The position numbers and the translations under genes are program-made. Positions 34,569 to 44,593 of a stretch of 64,000 nt of DNA are shown here, in pieces. The notes below the pieces were generated by a model. It made no database searches. It had not been told where the DNA came from and saw only the letters and a program-made list of their open reading frames with translations. This DNA comes from Hohaiivirga grylli (GTDB lineage: Bacteria > Pseudomonadota > Alphaproteobacteria > Rhizobiales > Beijerinckiaceae). How positions within the stretch are numbered: the first letter of the stretch is position 1; every line of letters begins with the position of its first letter. Location: contig NZ_JBBYXI010000001.1 in the NCBI RefSeq assembly GCF_039655745.1, positions 620,001-684,000 of the forward strand, given 5' to 3'.

Positions 34569-34994
34569 ATGGCCAGTTATGACGACAATAATATTTTTGC
34601 CAGAATTATGCGTGGTGAACTGCCAAGTCATAAGGTTTATGAGACTGATAAAGTTTTGGCGATTATGGATCTGATGCCACAGGCTGATGGTCATATTCTG
34701 GTTATGCCGAAGTCAAAAGCCAGAAATATTTTTGATGTTGAACCTGCTGTTCTAGCTGATCTGATGAAAGAAGTTCAGTATCTGGCAAAAGCTGTCAAAC
34801 AGGCCTTTAATGCTGAAGGTGTCTTAATTCAGCAGTTTAATGAGCCTGCTGCTGGTCAGACAGTCTATCATCTCCATGTTCATATTATCCCACGCAAAGA
34901 GGGAAGTGTCATGAATGGGCATGGAGCTGATATGGAAAAGGCCGAGGTTCTGGCTGCGAATGCCGAGAAGATCAGACAGGTCTTACAGGGATAA
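34569..34994 (+). CDS. HIT family hydrolase
   Basis: A 141-aa histidine-triad nucleotide hydrolase or AMP-lyase. The HLHVHIIPR motif near residue 97 contains the catalytic triad, and the N-terminal FARIMRGELPSHKVYE is typical of the Hint branch. It probably hydrolyses adenosine phosphoramidate-type compounds. Confidence 0.92.
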   Translation: MASYDDNNIFARIMRGELPSHKVYETDKVLAIMDLMPQADGHILVMPKSKARNIFDVEPAVLADLMKEVQYLAKAVKQAFNAEGVLIQQFNEPAAGQTVYHLHVHIIPRKEGSVMNGHGADMEKAEVLAANAEKIRQVLQG

Positions 34995-35018
34995 TCTCTA
35001 TCGTTTGAAGATAGATTT

Positions 35019-35048
35019 TCCTGCTGTGTTTTCCAAAATTCAGCAGGA
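35019..35048 (+). terminator. Hairpin downstream of the HIT gene
   Basis: TCCTGCTG (35019-35026) pairs with CAGCAGGA (35041-35048). There is no T run after it, so termination is uncertain. Confidence 0.35.
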
Positions 35049-35068
35049 AATTATGCTGGGGTCAGAGA

Positions 35069-35872
35069 TTGAATAGAGTGTTTGTTCGAAAAGAAGGTGT
35101 TGGGTCTATTGCACGCATAATCCAGCACCGTGAGCTTCTGATGAAACAGGTCATTATGGAGGCTCCCAGTCTCATTCAGGTTATCAGCGGTTCAAAGATT
35201 GTTCGTTGGGCCACGAAGGAAAGGGTTGCCCATTCCGGGGAGATAATTGCCCTCGAAAGTGGTCAGGCGTTAGATGTCATTAATGTGCCGGATGATAACA
35301 GTAAGCTTTATGAGGCCAAGCTCATATCTTTAGACGCCGATGCTGTGTTCAAGTTTTCAGAACAGGATGCAACCAGCAAAGCTATCTCCTGTTTGTATCA
35401 GGTCACAGCTCCTTCAATATCTTTTCAAGATGCTTTTAGTCGTGCTTTTGAAGCTATTGCAGACGAGAGAAGTATTCCCGCAAGCGCCGCATCTGCGCGG
35501 GTTCAGGAAGTACTGGCATGGCTAGACAAAAATGGTGGGTACTTCAGAAATAATAAAATTCATACTGTAGAGCGGCGCGTCCGTTTCCATATTTCAGCGG
35601 ATATCCAATCCCAATGGACTGCTCAGCATATTGCCAGTAAACTTGGTTTCAGCGAAGCAACCTTACGCAGAAAACTTGCCGAGGAGGGGACCTCCTTCAA
35701 TAATACGCTGATTGATGTGAGGATGTCGCGTGCATATACCTTATTGCAGGCAACCGATATGCCAATAACGCAGATTGCATTTGAAATTGGGTACGATAGC
35801 CCGTCACGTTTTTCAGCACGGTTTCGAGATCGTTTTGGTTATAGTCCTTCAGTTGTTCGCGCAGCGTCTTGA
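35069..35872 (+). CDS. AraC family transcriptional regulator
   Basis: A 267-aa regulator. The C-terminal 100 residues hold two helix-turn-helix units (IASKLGFSEATLRRKLAEEG and ITQIAFEIGYDSPSRFSARFRDRFGYSP). The N-terminal 140 residues look like a degenerate cupin sensor. The start is uncertain: the TTG at 35069 has GGGG upstream, and later candidates exist, such as the ATG at 35141. The YbhB-like gene 106 nt downstream could be a target. Confidence 0.85.
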   Translation: MNRVFVRKEGVGSIARIIQHRELLMKQVIMEAPSLIQVISGSKIVRWATKERVAHSGEIIALESGQALDVINVPDDNSKLYEAKLISLDADAVFKFSEQDATSKAISCLYQVTAPSISFQDAFSRAFEAIADERSIPASAASARVQEVLAWLDKNGGYFRNNKIHTVERRVRFHISADIQSQWTAQHIASKLGFSEATLRRKLAEEGTSFNNTLIDVRMSRAYTLLQATDMPITQIAFEIGYDSPSRFSARFRDRFGYSPSVVRAAS

Positions 35873-35978
35873 GCAGAACAGCCTCAGAATGATCGAAATG
35901 GCATATTGATTGAGCGCTTGCGATAAGTAACGGGCTGATAAGTGCTGTATCCCTTCTATACAAAGAAGGGATCATAAC

Positions 35979-36548
35979 ATGTTCAAAAAAATCTTATTTT
36001 ACGTTTCTTCTATGCTGGCCGTCCTTGTTGTTAGCCAGACAGTATATGCGCAGGATTTTACCTTGATGGTAAAAGGCGAAAAGAATGCGCATTTTGGTGA
36101 AGAAAACATACTCAGTTCATCTTATAATTTTGGCTGTTCAGGCGGAAATCTGTCTCCAAGAATTTCATGGAGCGGGGTTCCAAAAGAGACAAAAAGTTTA
36201 GTTCTGACGGTATATGATAAAGATGCTCCGACAGGTATCGGTTGGATGCATTGGGTCGTGATCAATATTTCACCGGATCAGAAGGAACTGCCTGAGGGGA
36301 TATCTTTAGATCGCAGCAAGTTGCCCCAGGGAGCCATGCAGACACGAACTGATTATGGAAAATCCGAGTATGGTGGGCCATGCCCGCCGCAGGGCCGGAA
36401 GCATGAGTATATTTTTACTTTGACAGCTCTCGATATCGAACGTTTGCCAGAAATAGTCACTGAAGAAACAAGCCCGGCTATGGTTGGCTATTTCACAAAA
36501 GCCCATGCTATTGGCGAAGCCAAAACATCAATCTGGTATTCTCGATAA
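35979..36548 (+). CDS. YbhB/YbcL-type phosphatidylethanolamine-binding-like protein
   Basis: A 189-aa exported protein with a signal peptide cut near VYA-QDF (residue 24). It has the family blocks CSGGNLSPRISWSGVP, YDKDAPTGIGWMHWVVINI and GPCPPQGRKHEYIFTLTALD, which form the anion-binding pocket of the PEBP fold. The periplasmic role is unknown. It ends at a strong terminator. Confidence 0.9.
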   Translation: MFKKILFYVSSMLAVLVVSQTVYAQDFTLMVKGEKNAHFGEENILSSSYNFGCSGGNLSPRISWSGVPKETKSLVLTVYDKDAPTGIGWMHWVVINISPDQKELPEGISLDRSKLPQGAMQTRTDYGKSEYGGPCPPQGRKHEYIFTLTALDIERLPEIVTEETSPAMVGYFTKAHAIGEAKTSIWYSR

Positions 36549-36561
36549 TCAGCCATAAAAG

Positions 36562-36591
36562 AAGAGGTGGTTTTCAAACCACCTCTTTTTT
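36562..36591. terminator. Rho-independent terminator after the YbhB-like gene
   Basis: AAGAGGTGGTTT and its complement around a 2-nt loop, followed by TTTTTT. It lies between convergent genes. Confidence 0.9.
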
Positions 36592-36605
36592 CGTCAGTAT
36601 TTTAA

Positions 36606-37769
36606 TCAATGGTACGGGTCTGCCGCATCACGTAAGCCATCGCCCATAAAGTTGAAGGCGAGAACAACAATAATGATCGGCACTATGGGTAAGAGAAGCC
36701 ATGGGTAAAGCTGGATAGAGGCAAGGTTCTGCGTATCTTTAAGCAGAACGCCCCAGCTGATGATGGGGTCGCGTAAGCCAAGTCCCAAAAATGAAAGCGC
36801 TGTTTCCCCGAGGATCATTGAGGGAATGGAAAGAGTTGCCGAGGCAATCAAATGGCTCATGAAGTTGGGAATAAGGTGACGCAGGATAATACGCTTTTTC
36901 GATGCGCCATTCAGTTCGGCAGCTTTGACAAAATCCTCTTCCCGTAATGCCAAAAGCTTTGAGCGCACAGGTCTTGCCAGTCCAGGCCAGTCAAGCATTC
37001 CCAGAATGATCGTAATACCAAAGAAAATAAGCAGAGGACTCCAGCTTGGCGGGAGGGCGGCTGACAGGGCCAGCCAGAGCGGAAGCTCTGGTAGTGAACG
37101 TAATATCTCAATCATGCGCTGGACGACATAATCAACCCAACCACCGAGATAGCCAGCCAGTCCACCGAAGAACAGCCCAAGAGCGAAAGAGACCGTGATA
37201 CCAATCAGGCCGACGGTGAGCGAGATACGTGCGCCATAGATTATGCGCGAGAGAAGATCATATCCGCGTCGGTCGGTGCCAAGCAGGAACATGGTCCCAT
37301 TCTCTGGCCCGCAGACAAGATGGATATCGGTTTTAACGAGACCCCAGAATTTATAGCTGTCACCACGACAGAAAAATCTGATGGGTTGGGGCTGGCTTTT
37401 ATCAGTCTTGTACTCAATGACAAATTTGTTTTCATCAAAGGAGTACGTATAGGGGTAAACGAATGGGCCAACGAATTTACCCTCATGAAACAGTTTTAGC
37501 TTCTGGGGTGGGGCATAGATAAAGTCATCATTGGACCTATGCGCATTGTAAGGGGCAATGACTTCTGCAAAAGGCACAAGCGCGTAGAAAAATACAAGAA
37601 TCCATACAGCAATCATTGCAAGCCGATGGCGCCGGAATTTCCGCCAGATCAGCTGCCATGATGACATGCTTGCCAATGTTTCATTGTCATTGAGTGATGG
37701 TTCGCTGAGCCCCGGATCAAAAGGAGCTGCGTCGACAAAATGGGGTGTCTTTGCTTTGCTATCCGTCAT
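36606..37769 (-). CDS. yejE: Peptide ABC transporter permease (YejE-like)
   Basis: Inner-membrane permease, 387 aa, longer than DppC because of a roughly 90-residue periplasmic insert after the first helix (HRSNDDFIYAPPQK to CGPENG), which is typical of YejE. LLGTDRRGYDLLSRIIYGAR and the EAA loop (REEDFVKAAELNGASKKRII) are clear, and it ends GDGLRDAADP. The start is the ATG at 37769, whose ATGA overlaps the yejB stop; an earlier codon at 37808 would lie inside yejB. Last gene of the operon. Confidence 0.92.
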   Translation of the reverse strand: MTDSKAKTPHFVDAAPFDPGLSEPSLNDNETLASMSSWQLIWRKFRRHRLAMIAVWILVFFYALVPFAEVIAPYNAHRSNDDFIYAPPQKLKLFHEGKFVGPFVYPYTYSFDENKFVIEYKTDKSQPQPIRFFCRGDSYKFWGLVKTDIHLVCGPENGTMFLLGTDRRGYDLLSRIIYGARISLTVGLIGITVSFALGLFFGGLAGYLGGWVDYVVQRMIEILRSLPELPLWLALSAALPPSWSPLLIFFGITIILGMLDWPGLARPVRSKLLALREEDFVKAAELNGASKKRIILRHLIPNFMSHLIASATLSIPSMILGETALSFLGLGLRDPIISWGVLLKDTQNLASIQLYPWLLLPIVPIIIVVLAFNFMGDGLRDAADPYH

Positions 37770-38788
37770 CTGGAGCGCCCTCCAAGACGAATGCGTGGAT
37801 CCAGCCATGCCAGCAGGATATCTGATATCAACATGCCAACGACAGTGAGGAAAGCTGTAAATAGCAGGATGAAGCCGGCAAGATACTGATCCTGCTTCAT
37901 CAGTGCTGCAAGCAGAATTGGGCCAACGGTTGGCAGGCTCAGCACAAGAGATACCAGAACAGAGCCTGATACAAGATGGGGTAGCAGGTTACCAATATCG
38001 GCAATGAATGGATTAAGTGACATTCTGAAAGGATATTTCAGAAGGGCACGGACAGGTGGCATGCCTTTTGCTTTGGCTGTTGTGTAATATTGCTTGTTCA
38101 GCTCATCCAGCAGATTGGCGCGCATCCGCCGGATCATTGCAGCTGTTCCGCCGAGGCCAATCACGATTGTCGGGACAATCAGGTGACTGATGAGTGATTT
38201 AAATTTTGGCCATGTCCATGGCTCGCCATAGAAATGGGCATCATAGAGGCCACCAATGGATATGCCGAGCCAGCGGTTACAATAGAACAGCAAAATAAGT
38301 GCCAGCAGGAAACTGGGAACTGCGAGACCAATATAGCCAATGAAGGTTGCGAGATAATCACCTATTGAGTACTGGCGCGTTGCTGAATAGATCGCGATAG
38401 GAATAGCAACAACATGCACAAAGACGACAGCTGCCAGATTGACCGCAAGCGTCAGCCATAAGGCATCACCAACAACTTCACGAACGGGACGTTCATACTC
38501 AAATGACCACCCCCAGTCGCCTTGTAAAAGACCTGAGAACCCATTAGGCCCCGGCCATGCGCCCAGCCAGATCAGATATTGCTCCCAAACGGATTTATCC
38601 AGCCCATACTCTTTAATCAGAAAGGCTGCTTTTTCAGCTGATGCCCCTTCACCCTGTGCCCTGAGTTCCGCAATCTGGTTTGTCAGATAATCGCCGGGCG
38701 GCAACTTGATGATGAAGAAGACAAGAGCTGAGATAATCAGAAGTGAAACGGCCATTGTCAGAAGACGACGAATGAGAAAACGGATCAT
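37766..38788 (-). CDS. yejB: Peptide ABC transporter permease (YejB-like)
   Basis: 340-aa permease with about six helices. The FIIKLPPGDYLTNQIAELRAQG opening replaces the RLVPGDP of DppB and is diagnostic for YejB. The EAA loop is YYTTAKAKGMPPVRALLKYPFRMSLNPFI. It overlaps both neighbours by 4 nt. Confidence 0.92.
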   Translation of the reverse strand: MIRFLIRRLLTMAVSLLIISALVFFIIKLPPGDYLTNQIAELRAQGEGASAEKAAFLIKEYGLDKSVWEQYLIWLGAWPGPNGFSGLLQGDWGWSFEYERPVREVVGDALWLTLAVNLAAVVFVHVVAIPIAIYSATRQYSIGDYLATFIGYIGLAVPSFLLALILLFYCNRWLGISIGGLYDAHFYGEPWTWPKFKSLISHLIVPTIVIGLGGTAAMIRRMRANLLDELNKQYYTTAKAKGMPPVRALLKYPFRMSLNPFIADIGNLLPHLVSGSVLVSLVLSLPTVGPILLAALMKQDQYLAGFILLFTAFLTVVGMLISDILLAWLDPRIRLGGRSR

Positions 38789-40731
38789 CGGTTTCCTCCC
38801 TGCCGTCTTTCGGCGGTTGCCCAGAAAAATTCATCCATACGGTATACGCCGATAAAGGATGTTGGAGCCCATGAATAGAATGCTTTCTCAGGAACATTGG
38901 CGAGGTTGTTCTTTACAACGATAGGGTGCAGAGAGCCTGCAACTGTTCCGATGCTCCAAAGGTTATCAGCGTGGTTTTCAAGTATCTTGAGCCATATTGC
39001 CTGACGGCTTGGCGTATCTTCAGCCGCCATCCATTGTTCGTAGAGTTGTGCAAGTTCTCTGGCTTCCGGAATATCAATCGGTTCGCCACTGTTGCCTTTG
39101 GTTTCGATATATTGGCCCCACTTAGGCCACGCAAGATTATCCTGATGCATAGGCACAAGCTCGGTTGGCGGGGTCAGGGCATTGGGGATGGCGTTATCGA
39201 GGCCAACACTGGCAGACATGATTGTTTGCCCTGAGTAGGAGCGGTTGTTCAGAATTGCACGGTCTTGCGGTTTGACGATAAGTTTGATGCCAAGATCTTG
39301 CCAGAACTCACCAATCAACGCGAGGCCATCGGCCATTAACAGCTGATCACCATCAAGTTCAACAGTAATGATCAGCGGACGGCCATCTGGCAATATCCGT
39401 AATCCTGTACTGTCCGAGCGTTTTAATCCAAGTTCATCCAAAAGCCGGTTGGCTTCATCCGGGTCATAGGAGCTGTTGCGATATCGGAATTCGTCCCGAT
39501 AAAGCGGTGATTTTGAGATGACAGTATTATTGCCCTCCCGGCCTAATCCGTAGAGCAGAACCATGTTGATCGTTTTGCGCTTGATGCCAAGTGATAAGGC
39601 ACGCCGAAAGCGGACATCTCGGTTAAGTTTTCTGAAAACCGGGTCAGAACAGTTGAGGTTTGGATAGAGTGCCAGCTCAGAGCCTCGCGCAACACGCCAT
39701 AATCTCGTTCTGTAATCTTTGACCTTTTCCCCTTCCTTCAGGACGGGGATGTCGCGCATCGTCAATCCACGGAACAACAGATCAACTTCACCGGCATTGG
39801 CCTTTGCTGCCATCAGTCCGGGAGCGGAGATGTCAAAGATCAGACGATCGACATAGGGAAGTTGTACACCCTTATAATCAACCCGATGATAGTAAGGGTT
39901 GCGCTCAAAGTAATAACGGTTGGCTGGAGCGTAGGTTACAGGCTTCCATGGCTGAAGCGTTGGCATATCCGGATCACTCAGATCGTACATTGTATCCATA
40001 CGATTGAATAACCCCGCCCAGGATTTCAATTTCTGCTGACGGGCGACAACATCCAGAAGTTTCTGGTCAGTATAGCTGGCATGAAACTGTTTCAGATAAT
40101 GTGCCGGGCGGTAGATAAACGGATCGCGTGGGCTTGCTAACTGAGGCAGAAAGCGCGGGTTTGGCTTATCCCATGTGTAGCGGACTGTATATTGATCAAT
40201 AACTTCAAAACGTGGGCCCCTTCCGTCAATCAGCATAAACTCTGGAGGGCCAACCGGGGAGATTGAGCTGTTATTGGCTATATCTTCCCAGTAGAATCTG
40301 AAGTCTTCAGCAGTGAAGAAAGACCCGTCTGACCAGCGGTGTCCCGGACGAATATGGAAGGTGAAAACCCTGTCATTTTGATTATCAACTGACTGGAGAA
40401 TGTCAGGATAAAGGTCAAAATTCTCATCCAGCCCGACAAGGCGGGTGTAGCCGATTGCTGATTGATAACGAATATCACGTGCACGTGCGACAATAGTAAC
40501 AATATCGCCGCCCGGAATACCGAATAATCGCCCTTTTGCATTGAGGTCGACAACCAGAGGTTCCTTAGGCATACGCTGCTCAACAGGAAGCAAGGCGTGG
40601 TCTGCAACTTTTGCCTGAAAGAACGGCACTTCCCGATAAGGAAGATGCTCGGCTGCATGAAGTGCGCCGCAGACAAGCAGTGCGGATAGGGTTGCCAGAA
40701 CGGTACTGATAATCTGTGCGTATGTTCTCAT
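38785..40731 (-). CDS. yejA: Peptide ABC transporter substrate-binding protein (YejA-like)
   Basis: 648-aa periplasmic binding protein. A signal peptide ends near LHA-AEH (residue 27). The SBP_bac_5 core has HIRPGHRWSDGSFFTAEDFRFYWEDIANN and FRRALSLGIKRKTINMVLLYG. It is longer than DppA and aligns in layout with YejA, which feeds the importer that takes up peptide antibiotics such as microcin C in enterics. It overlaps the ATPase gene by 4 nt. Confidence 0.9.
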   Translation of the reverse strand: MRTYAQIISTVLATLSALLVCGALHAAEHLPYREVPFFQAKVADHALLPVEQRMPKEPLVVDLNAKGRLFGIPGGDIVTIVARARDIRYQSAIGYTRLVGLDENFDLYPDILQSVDNQNDRVFTFHIRPGHRWSDGSFFTAEDFRFYWEDIANNSSISPVGPPEFMLIDGRGPRFEVIDQYTVRYTWDKPNPRFLPQLASPRDPFIYRPAHYLKQFHASYTDQKLLDVVARQQKLKSWAGLFNRMDTMYDLSDPDMPTLQPWKPVTYAPANRYYFERNPYYHRVDYKGVQLPYVDRLIFDISAPGLMAAKANAGEVDLLFRGLTMRDIPVLKEGEKVKDYRTRLWRVARGSELALYPNLNCSDPVFRKLNRDVRFRRALSLGIKRKTINMVLLYGLGREGNNTVISKSPLYRDEFRYRNSSYDPDEANRLLDELGLKRSDSTGLRILPDGRPLIITVELDGDQLLMADGLALIGEFWQDLGIKLIVKPQDRAILNNRSYSGQTIMSASVGLDNAIPNALTPPTELVPMHQDNLAWPKWGQYIETKGNSGEPIDIPEARELAQLYEQWMAAEDTPSRQAIWLKILENHADNLWSIGTVAGSLHPIVVKNNLANVPEKAFYSWAPTSFIGVYRMDEFFWATAERRQGGNR

Positions 40732-42584
40732 GCTGCAACCACCCCGGCTGCCGTATTCATACGTACAAAATGTTCGTGCTCAAGCTCGTGCATGCTACCG
40801 ATTTCTTGTTCACGAAGACAAAATGGTTCTGGCCAGTTTTTCGGATCAGACAGGTTTTCTGAACGTAATTTAGTGAAATCCAGAGGCCGGTCGATATCCG
40901 GTTCCGGGACAGCTGCCAGCAGGGCTTGCGTATAAGGATGAACCGGATTGCTGAAAAGCTTTTCTTTGGGAGCCTGTTCAACGATCAGACCACGATACAT
41001 TACAGCAATGGTATCAGCAATATAGTCAACGACCGCAAGGTTATGGGATACAAAGAGATAGGATAAGCCCAGAGCCTTCTGGAGATCTTTAAGCAGATTG
41101 AGAACCTGTGCCTGTACGGAAACATCGAGTGCAGAAACCGGTTCATCACACAATAGCAATCTTGGTGAAAGAGCTAAGGCTCTGGCGATGCCAATACGCT
41201 GTCTTTGGCCTCCTGAGAAAGAGTGTGGATGGCGCTTAAGGCTTGAAGCTGGCAGGCCGACAATATCAAGCAGATATTTGGCCCGTTCTAGCCGCTCATT
41301 CTGAGTCCCCCAGCTATTGATGGTCAGTGGCTCTGTCAGTATTTCACTGACTGTCATGCGGGGATTAAGTGAAGAGAAGGGATCCTGAAAAACAAACTGA
41401 ACTGCTTTACGGTAAGATTGCAGATCCTTGCCTTCAAGGCTGTTGACGTCAAACAGATTAAACCCGTCGTTATAGAGAATGGTGCCGCCATCATTTGGCA
41501 GGGCACGGGCAATCATTTTTGCAACCGTTGTTTTACCGCAGCCGGATTCTCCAACAAGACCAAGAGTTTGGCCTTCCGGAATAGAGAGACTGACACCACG
41601 CACGGCCGTTAGGGTTTTTTCTTTTCCTCTGAACCAGCCTGATCGTGACGTGTACCGTTTAACAAGGTTCTCAACCTTGAGGATGGTATTGCTTCCATCA
41701 GAAGAAAGCTCACCGGCCGGGACGTCCAGTGTCTTGACTTCCCTGATCGGCTGGAGCCGCTCGCCCGGTTTCATTGAGAAACGTGGAACGGCCCGTAACA
41801 AAGCCTTCAGATAGGGATGTTCCGGGTTTTTGAAGATATCTTCACGAGCGCCAGATTCAACAATACGCCCACGATACATGACGGCAACTTCATCGGCCAT
41901 ATTGGCAACAACGCCGAGGTCATGGGTGATTAACAGGATTGCCATACCGGTTTCATCCTGCAACTCACGCATCAGCTCAAGTATCTGGGCCTGTGTTGTT
42001 ACATCAAGAGCTGTTGTCGGCTCATCGGCAATCAGAAGGCTTGGTCGGGTAATGAGGGCCATGGCGATCATGGCGCGCTGACGTAATCCGCCGGAGAGTT
42101 CGAAAGGATATGCTGATAACAGGCGCTCAGGATCAGAAAATCCAACCCGTTTAAAGACATCAAGCGTTTTGGCAATTGCTTCTTTCTTGCTGCATTTCGA
42201 GTGCAGTAATAGAGCTTCGCTGACCTGATCTCCAACCGTATGTAATGGCGAGAGTGATGTCATCGGCTCCTGAAAAATCATTGCAATGCTGCCACCACGC
42301 AACGCATTCATTTGTGGGGACTGTGCACCGATCTCGACAATATCAACGGGCTTACTCCCCGGGGGCGTATAGAGTATTTGCCCACGGTCAATAAATGCCT
42401 TTTTGGGAAGAATCTGCAGGATGGCTTGTGCTGTAACAGATTTACCGGAGCCCGACTCTCCAACAAGAGCAACTGTTTTACCAGCGGGAATTGAAAACGA
42501 TATGCCGTTGATCGCGTAAGCAGAACCACTGTCGGAAGTAAAGCCGACCTTTAAATCCTTTATGTCCAACAGCATATTGTCCAT
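40728..42584 (-). CDS. yejF: Peptide ABC transporter double ATPase (YejF-like)
   Basis: A 618-aa fusion of two ATPase domains in one chain. Domain 1 (about residues 5-260) has GESGSGKS, LSGGLRQR and LLIADEPTTALD. Domain 2 (about 300-560) has GESGCGKT, FSGGQRQR and LLLCDEPVSALD. Both are complete, so both sites should hydrolyse ATP. It leads the yejFABE operon here. Confidence 0.93.
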   Translation of the reverse strand: MDNMLLDIKDLKVGFTSDSGSAYAINGISFSIPAGKTVALVGESGSGKSVTAQAILQILPKKAFIDRGQILYTPPGSKPVDIVEIGAQSPQMNALRGGSIAMIFQEPMTSLSPLHTVGDQVSEALLLHSKCSKKEAIAKTLDVFKRVGFSDPERLLSAYPFELSGGLRQRAMIAMALITRPSLLIADEPTTALDVTTQAQILELMRELQDETGMAILLITHDLGVVANMADEVAVMYRGRIVESGAREDIFKNPEHPYLKALLRAVPRFSMKPGERLQPIREVKTLDVPAGELSSDGSNTILKVENLVKRYTSRSGWFRGKEKTLTAVRGVSLSIPEGQTLGLVGESGCGKTTVAKMIARALPNDGGTILYNDGFNLFDVNSLEGKDLQSYRKAVQFVFQDPFSSLNPRMTVSEILTEPLTINSWGTQNERLERAKYLLDIVGLPASSLKRHPHSFSGGQRQRIGIARALALSPRLLLCDEPVSALDVSVQAQVLNLLKDLQKALGLSYLFVSHNLAVVDYIADTIAVMYRGLIVEQAPKEKLFSNPVHPYTQALLAAVPEPDIDRPLDFTKLRSENLSDPKNWPEPFCLREQEIGSMHELEHEHFVRMNTAAGVVAA

Positions 42585-42663
42585 AATCCATACCTAACGC
42601 CCATACATATAACACCAAAACCCAATGGGGCTGAACTACTCTTTGCAGCTTGTATTCTGCTGG

Positions 42664-43446
42664 TTAACAACTCCTGTCAGTTCTGGATAATGCCTGTGAC
42701 AGATAATCCCTAACATCAATGAAATTAATCACTTCACACATCTTAAGATAATTGACGAGGCTTTCTGTAAATTCCCAGATTGCACCATCATGCACCAGAT
42801 GGTGGGTCAGAAGGCCAATTGGCTCGTCACTGTGTCCATCCAAACGATATTGGATTGCTGAGATGATAGTCTCAATGATGGTATCTATAGGCAAGAGGCT
42901 TCGCCCGGCATGCCATGCTATGGGGTCAATATGTGTATTAATCTGAAAGAGACCATCTGACCGTAGGGGGGCTTGCCTGTTTCCAAAAGTTGAAAGTCCC
43001 TGAAAACCAATGCCTCTGAGCTGATCTGTCAATTCCGGACTAATCCGGTTCCAGGGGGGGACAAAGATAGGGCAGAGCTGCTCTGGCGTTGCCATATTTC
43101 GTAAGTGTTGAAGACCAGATTGTAGCTCGGTGCACATCAGTTCAAGCGGTCTGTGAGCTTTGAATTCTGCTTTTTTTTCATCTGCCGGTGCGTGATTAAA
43201 ATGCGCAAAGCCATGAACCAGTAATGAAGCCTGAGGATGCTTTTTAACTTGTGTAATAAGAGATTTTTGAAGACCCGTTGGGATTGCTGCAATGGCAATC
43301 GGGAACCGGGCGGCCTTGCTGATTGATAGCAAGTGTTCCAGGGCAGGGGATTGCGTAACAGCATCATCATCTCGCCACCAGAATGGGATGATGACCTTTT
43401 GTGCCTCTGCTTCTGCCAGTATGTTTTCAAGACGTGAGAAAGGCAT
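42664..43446 (-). CDS. Polysaccharide deacetylase-like protein
   Basis: A 260-aa protein resembling NodB-fold carbohydrate deacetylases. WWRDDDA near residue 20 supplies the Asp pair, VHGFAHFNH near residue 78 gives the metal His residues, and PPWNR is the later substrate motif. It has no signal peptide, so it may act in the cytosol on a lipid-linked or nucleotide sugar. I chose the ATG at 43446, one base after the upstream glycosyltransferase stop; a codon at 43476 lies inside that gene. Last gene of the glycan operon. Confidence 0.82.
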   Translation of the reverse strand: MPFSRLENILAEAEAQKVIIPFWWRDDDAVTQSPALEHLLSISKAARFPIAIAAIPTGLQKSLITQVKKHPQASLLVHGFAHFNHAPADEKKAEFKAHRPLELMCTELQSGLQHLRNMATPEQLCPIFVPPWNRISPELTDQLRGIGFQGLSTFGNRQAPLRSDGLFQINTHIDPIAWHAGRSLLPIDTIIETIISAIQYRLDGHSDEPIGLLTHHLVHDGAIWEFTESLVNYLKMCEVINFIDVRDYLSQALSRTDRSC

Positions 43447-43447
43447 G

Positions 43448-44593
43448 TCAGTAACGCCCTTTAACAAGGTTCTCAATTACCAGAACACTTTGACGGGTGC
43501 CATCAAGATTAATTGAAGGACGTATTGGGGACGTGACGCGTGACAGAATTTCATGAACCTGCTGTTTCAGGGTTTCGGGTGATAATTCAGTCTCTCGCAG
43601 AAGATCAGCATAGCCCCTGTTCTGCAGGGTTGTTGCCCGGAGAAGCTGTTCTGTTTCACTGCCTGCCTCAAATGGAACAAAGAGACGTTCAATAGGGAAA
43701 CTCAGAACATCAATTGCCGTATTGTATCCGCATTGGCTGATGGACAGGCGCGTTTTTGAGAGAAGGCTTCTGAAATCTGATCGGGCGCGCTCAATGGTGA
43801 CATTCCCGGCGGCTTTATGGGTGAGAGCGTTAAAGGTATCTTCTGGAACAGCATTCCCGATTAAAAGGTGCCAGCTATATGGGGTGTCACCTGCGCATTC
43901 CAGGGCCGCATGGTAGAGCTTGAGGCCGGCGGCACTTGAGCCTCCAGATACAGTGACATCATAGGTCTCCGCCTCTGACTCGTTATCTTCGGCAATATTA
44001 TCAATGTACCCGGTGTAATGCAGGAAGGGGTGTAATCTCTTACTGACTGGCCAGCTTTCCTCTAGCGGGATAAGGGTATCGTCGCCGTGAATGAGTACGC
44101 CATCATAAAGGGAGGAGATCCGTTCTTCAGTTTCCTCAATGCGTTCAGGTTTTGAAGGTGAGGCGAGGATATCGCGAATTGATGAGAGAATAACGGCCTG
44201 TCTGTCTTGAGCTTTCAGGGTTGTGATTGCAGAAATAAATTCATGTGCCAGAACACGGCGTCCAAATGGAAACAGTTCAGTGATCAGGACATCCGGCTCG
44301 TCTTGCCTGATTGATGTTTCGATCAAAGCTGTGCGCTGTGCAAGAAATGCTTCAGTAGCCGGTTGTCCGTCGGACATCAGCAGTTTTGTAAAGGCAGTTC
44401 CTTCAATTCGGACAGATGGCAGCTGCATAAATTTGTAGGCAGTATGCTTGAGAAGCTTATTCGGCATGCCTCCTGAAATCAGGGTAACATTATGCCCCTT
44501 CTGCGCACAGGCCTCAGCCAAGGCAGCTGCTCGTGTCAGATGGCCTGCACCAAGCAAATGAGTGACCAGAATGGTAATGGACAGCTTGTTCAT
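43448..44593 (-). CDS. MurG-like GT-B glycosyltransferase
   Basis: A 381-aa predicted sugar transferase. The N-terminal ITILVTHLLGAGHLTRAAALAEAC and the later ISQCGYNTAIDVLSF plus FVPFEAGSETEQLLRA reproduce the donor-binding layout of MurG/UGT-type enzymes. Donor and acceptor are unknown. It overlaps the upstream gene by 4 nt and is followed after 1 nt by the deacetylase. A second MurG-like enzyme begins the same operon. Confidence 0.82.
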   Translation of the reverse strand: MNKLSITILVTHLLGAGHLTRAAALAEACAQKGHNVTLISGGMPNKLLKHTAYKFMQLPSVRIEGTAFTKLLMSDGQPATEAFLAQRTALIETSIRQDEPDVLITELFPFGRRVLAHEFISAITTLKAQDRQAVILSSIRDILASPSKPERIEETEERISSLYDGVLIHGDDTLIPLEESWPVSKRLHPFLHYTGYIDNIAEDNESEAETYDVTVSGGSSAAGLKLYHAALECAGDTPYSWHLLIGNAVPEDTFNALTHKAAGNVTIERARSDFRSLLSKTRLSISQCGYNTAIDVLSFPIERLFVPFEAGSETEQLLRATTLQNRGYADLLRETELSPETLKQQVHEILSRVTSPIRPSINLDGTRQSVLVIENLVKGRY